Positions 10,746-20,300 of a stretch of DNA of 64,000 nucleotides are shown here, one piece after another (position 1 is the first letter of the stretch; each line of letters starts with the position of its first letter). The notes beneath the pieces were generated by a model. That model was not told the DNA's origin. It worked only from the letters and a program-made list of their open reading frames with translations, and made no database searches. The translations under genes and the position numbers were made by a program. The DNA is from Heligmosomoides polygyrus polygyrus (Eukaryota; Nematoda; Chromadorea; Rhabditida; Heligmosomidae), in the NCBI GenBank assembly GCA_947396885.1, contig OX377204.1:2604001-2668000 (forward strand), read 5' to 3'.

Positions 10746-11609
10746 ATGAATCCGGTCCCTGAATGAAGACTACAATTTTCTCAGTCGTCGTTCTCGCGCG
10801 GTATTGTAAAGACTCTGTTTCGGTCGAAAACGGTGATGAAGACCAGCTCGTCTGCAACAATGATCTTCGGCTGGTTCACCTAGGTGGAGCCTCTGCCAAC
10901 AAAGCCGCCCTTTCCAGAGTTGCTTGAGCTAGCCGCTTTCCTCTGACAAAATATTAAATGAAAATAAATAAAAAATAAGATACTAAGCTGAGGGGAGAAT
11001 GTAGCGAAAGCCAAGCGCGAATGCTTTCGATAATCGTGGCTCTTCGGTTGTATTCTGCACAGTATCGAGGCCATTCTGAGGTTATGACCACTTACTAGAG
11101 GATTCTGGCATTCAAGGACTCAAATCGCAACATCTGGCGGAATTACGGTATGGCGGGAAATTTGAGGCTAAATCTGTGCTGATTTAAGCGCTGCACACTG
11201 TAAGGTAAGAATCCCATGGAAGTTCCTGCACATTTTATACGAGCGGATGTGTACATAGTTATGCATCGAACAGCTAACAGCTTCCTCATGTAAACCACTG
11301 TGATAGTCCTCTGTCCGATCTGCTCTACAAGCTTTCCCTAATGACGACTGATAAATGGCTAGAACACCATTCTGGAGCGGCACTTCTCATGTCTACTCGT
11401 GGTACAGTCGAGAGTCCGGATCTAAGACGCATCCACTGAATCGTGGAGATGGCCATGGCATCCGTAGGTACATGCTGGTATACTGCGCACTGTCGTCGGA
11501 ATAGCTAAGCTATTGATTCGGTCGCTTCCTCACTTTGAAGACACCTAAAAAGAAGAAGAAATCGATAAATAATAAAACTGAATAGCTCCATAAGTTTTCT
11601 TTTGACGAC

Positions 11610-12565
11610 CATATCAATGGTATTTTAGATCGACATCGACAGTTTTCAAATAAAATTAGACCCTCCTTTAAGCTAGCCTAGGACGTTTAAAATCATAAAA
11701 AAAACTTTTTCGGGTTATTCTACGTATACTCTTTAAGACGGTCAGAATATTTTTTGTTGACTTGAAAGTTAGCATAGCTTCCGTGGAATTTTTTTAATCC
11801 AGCTGTTCGAATGAGTGTAATAATCTTATAAAACTCACTATTTAGAAAATAGTAATGTAATTTTGTTTTAATGTGTAGCAGTGCATTAATCGTTTAGTGC
11901 AGCAAAAGGTTAGATCGCGCCATGCACTCGAAAAGCTCGTCGTGGTTTTTATTTGATTGGTAGTGTGAATGCAGCTTTATCAAATTTAAGGTATTTGTGT
12001 TCTTCACAACTGCTTCGTTGTACTGTTTAAAAATGTGAAGCTCCGTGCAAAAAATTTCGACAACCAACTGGATAAAAATCGCGGCGTCTTGGACGACGAC
12101 ATAGTGCAATCTCTCTTATTAGCACTAAAAATTAGATGACATTCTGTTCTTTAAAACAAGCTTTAATCCATTGCTTTGTCTTAAAGAAAGAAAATTTTGT
12201 ACCATTATAAGCAATGTGTTTTCTTATTAGATAGTTAATTGAAACTTCAAAAAAGTTATACAAAAATTTTCCTTAAACAAAAAATTATTCTAACACTTTT
12301 GTAGAGTCTCTAGTTTAATGAGGAAGAAGTTTACTTCATTGAGAAAGGGTTTTCTTAAATTTCAGCAGCTTTAGGCTACCTTAGAAGAGTGTCTAAATTG
12401 ATTTTTAATCTTCCAATTTGCTCTAAAAAGGGAAATTTTGAAAAGCTTCCAATTCGATTTAAAAAGTGTCCAATCGATTCGGAAAGCTAGAATTTGATTC
12501 GAAAGTGTAAAATTCGACGTGACGACGTGAAAATGATGTGCAAAGTGACCGGGCGCTTCCTGCAC
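11610..12565. repeat. AT-rich dispersed repeat with degenerate ~20-nt tandem units
   Basis: Shares sequence with 36030-36530 and 41165-42130 (tagatcgcgccatgcactcgaa, then a conserved AT-rich stretch). It ends in degenerate repeats of about 20 nt built on aatttgatttgaaaagtgt. The LTR retrotransposon at 30318 is inserted in another copy of this family. It looks like a non-coding interspersed element of unknown class. Confidence 0.6.
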
Positions 12566-12569
12566 CTAA

Positions 12570-13050
12570 CAATGAAAGGTTCCAACTCAAGGTGAGCTTT
12601 TTACATGCTATTTTTACAGGATGTAGGAATGATATGGTGCAAATAGGCATTGTTGAAAAACTAGCACATATGAAGGCGCAAATAGTCAGCCTTGATTTGC
12701 TTTAGGCATTTGTGGTCTAAAATTAACTCCTGTAATCATAAAAAAGCCTAATAACAACAAACTAACATGTGCGAAAGCATCGGCAGCACGCGGTTTCGAG
12801 CTGAAAACCCCGCCGGTATCCTGCTCCTATGAGGCGCCGCTCCTATCAACTGCGCCACTAAAGCACATCTCCTTCTGTGTCGTAGGGGTTGATGACAGTT
12901 GCGCGCACGCCTTCAGACCTCTCTTCAGGTCTTTAAAAAGGCGTTCAGCAAAAACTAGCAGTGATTCTGGATTCCACCCAGAGGGCCCTTCATCCCACCA
13001 AAATAGCATCTCAAAAGCTCATCTTGAGTTGGGAACCTTTCCTTGTAGGA
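12570..13050. mobile_element. MITE with ~45-bp terminal inverted repeats
   Basis: The left end ACAATGAAAGGTTCC(A)ACTCAAG matches the reverse complement of the right end near 13010-13050 over about 45 bases. The matching site in duplicate B (cacctaagaactcttcc near 42138) lacks the insertion, so this is a mobile element inserted after duplication. It carries a tRNA-like segment in its interior and no protein. Confidence 0.75.
12786..12872 (-). repeat. tRNA-like segment inside MITE
   Basis: The minus strand reads ttagtggcgcagttgatagg, close to a polymerase III A box. The downstream B box is weak (agctcgaaacc). The tRNA resemblance is therefore partial. Confidence 0.35.
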
Positions 13051-14033
13051 ACTCTTCTACCGCCGTTCAGCAGGACCTTGGTCTCCCCAGCGGTTATCAC
13101 GTGGATCCTAGGTCCGTATTTCTGGCCGTTTTATGGTATGTGCTTCATAGCATTGTCGTATTTTGTCCTTAAGAAGGGCTTATGTCTGATTCTTGCCTTT
13201 CAAAGCTGTTATCCAGGGTTTTTGCTGTGTCTAATGTCTGGCAATCAAGAATTCCATTTTCCACGTGTAATGACGCATATGTCCACCTAGCACCAGGAGC
13301 ACAAATGCCCTAAAAAGTACGAGTTTCGGCCTTTCCTCCGGCAGCTGCCCTAGTACCCTAATGTTATTAAACTCGGTTTCAATTAACCACGTAGAAAGCT
13401 GACGGCTGCTGTTAAGCCCTTTCCTGGACAGCAATTTTCCCATTTCTTCCGCTAATTACGCTGCCGTAGCATTAGAGAAAAAAAGCTCTCACTCCGACGA
13501 ATTTGATGCCTTAATTATGAACCAAAAGGTAGTTCGATTCTTGTCGCGAATGTGATCAGCATTTGGAGATGGGGGCGCGTTATCTGAACAACAAAAGAAA
13601 ATAATCCTATCAGGGATTAACGATTTACCGATTTACCGGATTTATTGTCAAAAGGTCACCGTCATTTTTTGTCAAAAGCATCTAACGAAATTTAATGACG
13701 AAAATTTCCGTTAAGTTGCATTAACGACATTTATGTAACATTTTTAAAATTTTACTTCTTCTTCATGGAAATGCATTTCGGGCGAATTTTGTTGGATGAG
13801 CTTCACAGTATCGTTGCCATTCTAATCAGGGAAGGGTCTCATTCGTAGGTCTGAACGGGGCAAATGGATAGTACTACGAGAATCTCCACCCTTCATGTAG
13901 TAGAAAAATATGTTTCGTTTTTGCTGAGTCCTTGAACCTAAAGAGCAATAGCGCACCGTCAGCACGTGCCCACGTGCATGCGTGCGCGCGCTGTTGTATG
14001 GAATGTGGCGAAAGGCGAGGCCGCAGGAGAGTC

Positions 14034-14110
14034 GGTGGCTCAGCAGGGTGCGAGGGGCCTTCAAAGGCGCTAGACCAGATGTTCGACTCCCGTGCTATGC
14101 ACTAACTTTG
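14034..14110 (+). repeat. tRNA-derived SINE head, family 3
   Basis: GGTGGCTCAGCAGGG gives an A box and ATGTTCGACTCCCG gives a B box about 45 nt later, in the order of a tRNA gene. Copies in reverse orientation lie at 14878-14955 and 37478-37560, each inside a foldback arm. Confidence 0.6.
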
Positions 14111-14877
14111 TATTTTTTCATGACCGCTGCCTCCTTTACCAGTTTGCTTCCTACACATCTCCTACGCATTTATTTCACTCTAATTTGTCAAAAGAGTCAG
14201 ATTCGTGATCAACACCCCAGATTCGTGGTCAACACTCCATGACCTCGACAGTCCTAGTCACCCGTAGCTGCTGTAACCTAACCTATTCAGACGAAATTGC
14301 AAAAACGAAGTCAGATTCGTGATCGGCACCCCAAATAACCCCAGTGGGAGAAGTTGGGCAAAATAGGTGATTATGACGTCGACAGCCCCAGTCACTCGTA
14401 CCTGCTGTGAGCTGCCGTAATCGGCATAAATTTCAAAAACGGATGTCGAATTCGTTATCAGCACCCCAAATAACCCCCCTCGGGGAGGTCTGAACGAAAA
14501 ATTTTTTTCGACCTCTTCTCGACCTCTGGAGTCGTGAAGGTATAATAGTGCCTTCATGGCGGTTTTAAATCAGCATACTTCCTACATATCTCCTACACAT
14601 TTATTTCAATCTAAATTCTCAAATAAGGGCTTACTTTGAGTTCTGCTTCACTCATTTAGCTCACTTTTTATATTATACAACGTTTTCTGTTTTTCGGCCA
14701 ATGCTAAACAGTAACGTCACAGCAGTAGGGGTTACAGCAGGTACGGATGACTAGGGCTGTCGAGGTCATGGGGTGATGACCTCGAATCTGACTCTTTTGA
14801 CAAATTAGAGTGAAATAAATGTGTAGGAAATGTGTAGGAAGCAAACTGTTAAAGGAGGCAGCGGTCATGAAAAAATG

Positions 14878-14955
14878 CAAAAATAGTGCATAGCACGGGA
14901 GTCGAACATCTGGTCTAGCGCCTTTGAAGGCCCCTCGCACCCTGCTGAGCCACCG
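14878..14955 (-). repeat. tRNA-derived SINE head, family 3, second arm
   Basis: Reverse complement of the copy at 14034, with the same A and B boxes. It lies in the right arm of the foldback. Confidence 0.6.
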
Positions 14956-15182
14956 ACTCTCCTGCGGCCTCGCCTTTCGCCGCATCCCATACAACAGCGC
15001 GCGCACGCATGCACGTGGGCACATGCTGACGGTGCGCTGCTGCTCTTTAGTTTCAAGGACTCAGCAAAAACGGAACATATTTTTCTACTATATGAAGGGT
15101 GGAGATTCTCATAGTACTATCCATTTCCCCCGTTCAGACCTACGCCTGAGACCCTTCCCTGATTAGAATGGCAACGATACTG

Positions 15183-15335
15183 TGAGCTTAGTGCGAGAAA
15201 ACTTGAACGATGAAGTTGTGCTGGATACCATACCAGGAACCAATATAGAACGGCTCCTTGCTCGCAGTAGGCTTTACGACCGCTCATGCATAATAAGAGA
15301 CTGCGTGGTTTGCACGTACGGAAGGAGTGGAGCAT
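15183..15335 (+). pseudogene. Penelope-like element, linker region fragment
   Basis: Encodes a piece matching the region between reverse transcriptase and GIY-YIG in Penelope-like proteins: LVREN, IPGTNIERLL, SRLYDRSCIIRDCVVCTYG. The last part contains the paired-cysteine knuckle CVVC. It is nearly the same as the minus-strand copy at 16534-16780. The frame stops just after the CVVC motif, at a small palindrome shared by both copies. Confidence 0.75.
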
Positions 15336-15660
15336 AGAGAATAACATTCTCTATTTCATGTTGGCAACTGTCATAACAGGTCACCAACGTGGCACATCGC
15401 CGATGGTAAAACTTCGTTGGTGGGTCGGACATGGCGGGACCTGTTTGGGGAAGGACTATATAAACCCAGGGGAACCGGGGGAAAGACTCGTCGTTGCTAG
15501 CTCCTCCCGACGCCTCCGTTCGAAGCCTCCATCTGACGCCTCCGTTCGAAGCCTCCATCTGACGCCTCCGTTCGACGCCTCCGTCCGACGCCTCAGTCCA
15601 AAGTCTACATCCGACGCCTTATTACGACGTTAATTTCTGTTGACTAATAAAGGAAACAAA
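15336..15660 (+). promoter_or_regulatory. LTR-like promoter block of Penelope-like element
   Basis: Begins at a near-perfect palindrome (atagagaat, 3-base loop, attctctat). It contains a TATA-like actatataaaccc near 15458, then a GC-rich minisatellite of about 26-nt units (gacgcctccgttcgaagcct) and aataaagg near 15646. An inverted copy occupies 16310-16533. Penelope-like elements carry LTR-like terminal repeats; assigning this block to that role is inference. Confidence 0.5.
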
Positions 15661-15713
15661 ACACCGCGTGGCAGCTGAAACTACTGTATAAATATACGAT
15701 GAACAAACGATGA

Positions 15714-16040
15714 ACAACCGAAGCGAGTGCGATTTTAGTATATGGAGACTGTGCGCAGAAGGGCGTTGTTTACCAAATTCAGTGTTTAACCTGTGGCGAG
15801 CTATACATAGGTGAAACAGGGAAGGCACTAAGTGCTCGCATCAGGGAACATTTAGCTGGTAAGCAAAAACAGAGCTTACTAACCCCACTCGGTAAGCATC
15901 GAGAGAAAGCCCACGGCGGAGGCGATTTTAGTATGAAGTGCACTGTGTTGCTATGTGAAAGTGAGATTGGAGCCAGAGAGATAGAGGCTTTTTGGATTCG
16001 AGAACGTAATCCTGCGATGAACAACCGAAGCGAGTGGTAA
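15714..16040 (+). CDS. Penelope-like element GIY-YIG endonuclease domain
   Basis: Open frame of about 108 codons ending in TAA at 16038-16040. It shows a full GIY-YIG nuclease pattern. The motif KGVVYQIQCLTCGELYIGET supplies GVVY and YIG. It is followed by the arginine helix SARIREHLAG, the STPLG-equivalent LLTPLGKHREKAHGG, the catalytic glutamate in EIEAFWIRERNP and a final MNNRSEW. Penelope-like retroelements are the usual eukaryotic carriers of this domain fused to reverse transcriptase. Here it is separated from its linker (15183-15335) by the promoter-like block. A 22-base piece encoding the C-terminal end recurs at 15709-15730, directly before the domain, suggesting a head-to-tail junction of two copies. 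Confidence 0.85.
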   Translation, partial: TTEASAILVYGDCAQKGVVYQIQCLTCGELYIGETGKALSARIREHLAGKQKQSLLTPLGKHREKAHGGGDFSMKCTVLLCESEIGAREIEAFWIRERNPAMNNRSEW

Positions 16041-16309
16041 GTCTTTGCCGAGATGAGTACATGATCTTGGGTGTCGATCTTTTTCAGGCATTTGAAAACG
16101 TGGAAGTTGTCGAAACTGTTTTTCAACGAAAAATTTTTGCCTTAAAATCGGTAAATTCGTTAACCCATGGACGACCGCGCGGTATATCGCGTGTCTGGCG
16201 CGTGGGACCGCGCGGACGCTCGTATCTCGCGGAATTATTACTTCACAATTTTCAAAGGAAGCTCTCACTCCAAGAGTTAGCTACATACGATACATAAGCT
16301 ACATAGACT
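16041..16309. other. Spacer between inverted Penelope-like copies
   Basis: Non-coding sequence with several short CG-rich palindromic stretches near 16185-16215. No gene is evident. Confidence 0.4.
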
Positions 16310-17160
16310 TTGGACTGAGGCGTCGGACGGAGGCGACAGACGGAGGCTTCGGACGGAGGCGTCGGGAGGAGCTAGCAGCGACGAGTCTTTCCCCCGGTTC
16401 CCCTGGGTTTATATAATCCTTCCCCAAACAGTCCCGCCATGTCCGACCCACCAACGAAGTTCTACCATCGGCGATGTGCCACGTTGGTGACCTTTTATGA
16501 CAGTTGCCAAAATGAAATAGAGAATGTTATTCTCTATACTCCACTCTTTCCGTACCTGCAAACCACGCAGTCTCTTATTATGCATGAGCGATCGTAGAGC
16601 CTACTGCAAAGAAGGAGCCGTTTTATATTGCTTCCTGGTATGGTAACCAGCACAACTTCATCGTCCAAGTTTGCTCGCACTAAGCAGAGACGTATAGCTT
16701 CCGTGATTTCGTCAGAAATGAAGGACAGTTGGAGACATACTTTGTTTTCCCGCGCATTCTCACCATGTCTGTATCCCATCCGGCTACTTCGTCGTCTTGG
16801 TTCCTACCCATTGGGACGCGCAATGTTGGAGGACAGCATGCGTGGTTCCTCTCGCTCCTCATGTCCCGTGCACACACCTACTGCCGTTCTGTACATGTTG
16901 AGCACAGCACGTTTGACTACAGGAGGGCAAGCGGATTTTGCATGAACTATGATGTTCTTGGAGCTGCCTTTAAGATACCACTTCACATTAAAACGCCGTT
17001 TGACACCCTAACTTGAGTGTTCAGATAAGGTAGCCAGCCTTCACACGGAGTTTCTCGGGTGAACTTTATGTAGTGAGATTGTACTATGAGGATGTTGAAC
17101 AACTCATCTATTTCGGACTAAGTTGTCGTTATAATACAGTTGAAACGTCAGGCCGAAGTA
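16310..17160 (-). pseudogene. Penelope-like element, reverse transcriptase end and linker, inverted copy
   Basis: The minus strand encodes, in broken frames, the end of a Penelope-like reverse transcriptase: DELFNILIVQSHYIKFTRE, GWLPYLNTQVRVSNG, then KWYLKGSSKNIIVHAKSACP. The linker follows (FISDEITEAIRLCLVRANL, IPGSNIKRLL, DRSCIIRDCVVCRYG), then a stop and the promoter-like block. It faces the plus-strand fragments at 15183-16040, so the locus is an inverted pair. A frameshift near 16985 and stops make it non-functional. The FADD-containing palm is not present. Confidence 0.8.
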
Positions 17161-17353
17161 AACGTTCCATCATATCAAAAGTGTTGAAACAATTCAGACA
17201 TGTCCAGGTTTCATGACAGTCGAACACGGAGGACAATCCTACCCCTTTCAGACTTCAAAACCAATTGTGCTTGAAAACCTCTGACGGTAGAAAAGCTATT
17301 GTATAACAGCTTTGAAATTACGGTTAAGGTTCAAAAAGGCTACAGCTGGATTT

Positions 17354-20300
17354 TCATCCATATATTAGTGGACAAACTGTAGTGAAGAAGTATAAGTGCT
17401 GAGTAGTTTCACGAATAGTAGATAATACAGAGTATGCACAGGAGAGTAGATGATGATTCCCAGAAAGTTTTAGAGGGTTTAGTTTGAAGGTAAAATTTTC
17501 AATGTCACCTTCTTCTTCCTTCTCCTTTCTTTGCCGTTTCGACGCCACCTCACCATGGGACACCTGAGCCACTCGTGAAACTCGAGCAACTTTTGATCTA
17601 ATCGTTCTGAAATGAGATAAAATCTGGATGAATGCGTCCGCAATTGAGTGCGATCGAAATAAGGACGACAAGCTGCTCACTTATTCAGTATCAAGTATGG
17701 TAGTGCAACAGCGTCGAAGTATGCAATGTTGGACGCCTCAAATATCATCATATCAACAGCGGAATCGACTCCTCCACCGAACTCCCAGAACAGCAGAAAC
17801 GCCAGTTCGATGAGAACCATTAGAAATATCTTAAAGAAAGTCGAGAATCACATGGTGACCCTGTTCTGTAGTTATGCTTCCGAAATTTTTTCGATTATTC
17901 GAATGGTTTCGAATGCCTACAATGGAACAAAATTACATTACTAGACAACATTATATTCAACCGGATTCGAAGTGGTCCCCGCGAATACAGAGGTCAAAAC
18001 GCTTGGTGAAGTTTTTCGCGATGGGCCGCAGGTCATCTGGAGACAGTCTTCCCACTCCCCACACAGAGATTCGTTCTGGGCTTCCAGGCTGTAGTGGCAC
18101 TTGACACACTGGCTTTCAAAATGGGCACTGTAATTCGTTGGATTGTGATCCGAAGAGTGCGGTGGCCATTCCGCAGACATGATGAAGTACGGAAATTGGC
18201 CTTCTCCATGCTTGCGTGCTTTTCGCCCTGTGTCCAGGGAATGACTCTTGTTAAAACTTCCACTGCGCATTGCTGAAGTGCTACTGGAACTAGAAAGGTA
18301 CGACAGCTTCGAAGATGTCTTGTGGTACATACCTTGATTTGTTTTTACTCCTTCGTCCACAAAAACCAGGGAGTTCTTCCGTTGCTGTAGATTCCTCTCC
18401 AAAACATGAGCGCCTGCGGATTTTGACAATGTTTGGCGATGGCATAGATGGTTGGAGCCTCTCCAGATCAGATCCTGCTATTATGGCGGTTGTAAACCTA
18501 CTCCACAGTGAATTGTCCCTCGTCCATGAAGAGTGTTCGCTCATACCCGCGGCCTGTGGCCTGCAGCTTTAGCTGGGGGCATCGATGAAGCCGTTCGCGC
18601 TTATTCTTTTTCACCAGGGGCTGGACTTTATGGAACTTGTAGGACTGGAGTCCTTGAGCTTATTTCTGTCTATTAAATGCACTGATGTGCAACTCACACC
18701 GACATCACGAGCAATTTTTCTCAGGAGACACTCGAAATTGGGATTTTTCGCTTTTCGATGATTTTCCGGATCTGCGACGTATATTAACAGTGCGATTTCT
18801 TCCTTGTCCTGCACGATCACCTTCATGCCCAAGCTCCTTGCATCGATGAGTTTCTGTGGAGACAACCGACCGAGCAGCTTAATGATGTCGCATTCGTGCT
18901 TTCCTTGACGATGAAGCTCCAAAATCACGGTGCGACGGTTTGACTCTTAAGAAAGACCGTAACCGGAACAAAATGAAACTTAAAAAATTATAACACGGGC
19001 AGAAAGATACGCACAAAAATTGCGCAATTGCCGCCATGCTACAGATAAATACATTTGCTTCGGAGAACGTCAAAGCTTCACCTCTTCCTGATTAACAACA
19101 GACGACTGAAAAATAGTAGCACAAAACGCTGAGCGCTTTCCAGACAATCTAATATTTCGCCAGCTGATATAAGTTGTTCAAGAGAATGAAGTGTGCTAGT
19201 CTATTTATTTCGTACTGAGATCTTGAACTTGCGCCGTATGCGCTGTTTGGTCAAGGGAATACCCTGTGAGCCTTTCGTTCATATTTTCGTAATTATAAAT
19301 AGCAACACAACCCACCTGCATAGTCATTCTCATGTCTCGGCTTGTGTGCAACGATAAACTTCTTCTAAAAAATAGTATGGAAAATACGACAGGATAGACA
19401 ACCAAGTGCACGGCTGCTGAGGCATAATTGTTCACGCTGTTCATGCTGGAATGAGACCAGGTGAATTCATTCCGTCAAACTACGGTAGCTCTTAAGCAGT
19501 TTAATAGCACAACACATACTATCAATGGACTCCAGGAACAACATACCTAGTAGTTCTGCCTTACATCACTACTAGAGTGTACACCCTTGCTGTATACCGA
19601 ATCATCAAGATCATTAAGCTAAGGACAATCACATCCAGTTAACCCCCCCCCTTCAGTCTAGCGCCAACTTGACTGCAGGCACTTTCACTCCTTTCTTCAA
19701 ACGGTCAACCTCAGGCAAAAATCGATATTTTTGGAAGATACTGAGCGTCTGCTCGATTTTGTTCACATGACGAAAAATATTTTTGCCAGAGGATTCCATC
19801 TGCTTCTAATGCTATGTCGAACAGATAATTTTTTTCCACGCGGGACCGCTACAGCGGTGACGAATTACCTAACCGTCCTCCACAAACAAACAAAGGAGCG
19901 CCACTTTCAAGCTACAATCAACAATGTAGCTCCATATTTGCCTTCCGATCGAAACTTTCCACCTGCTGTGAAGCAATTCCGTTGGCCATTATATACGCGT
20001 GTCTCTTAAACCAAAATCACCGGTAAGAAAATCGATAAAATCGACCGACATTGGACTTCCGATCGAAACTTCTTAACCGTTATGAAGGCCTTCCGTCGAC
20101 GATCATAATCACTAAACTGCCACTCCGATCGGTTAAATCCGAGAGAAGATCGATAATATCGATCAATATTCACTGCCTGATCTATCTGTGACACCTTACC
20201 GTAACAACTCCCCTTTACCGTGAGAGAAGATCGATACTACCGATCAATATTCATTGACCGATCTATCTGTGACACCTTACCGTAACAACTCCCCTTTACT

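Larger units (their letters stand above)
13800..15190. mobile_element. Foldback element with long inverted arms
   Basis: About 430-base arms at 13800-14235 and 14750-15190 are reverse complements (cagtatcgttgccattctaa, cagggaagggtctc, gtaggtctgaacgggg, then a tRNA-like segment). The centre holds short non-coding repeats. Related ends bound 36532-37787. It is inserted next to, or in, Penelope-like sequence at its right edge. No transposase is present. Confidence 0.8.

Noticed and set aside
20141..20298. CRISPR-like pair of repeats
   Set aside because: Only two adjoining 80-bp units with no spacers, in a eukaryotic intron; simple tandem duplication.
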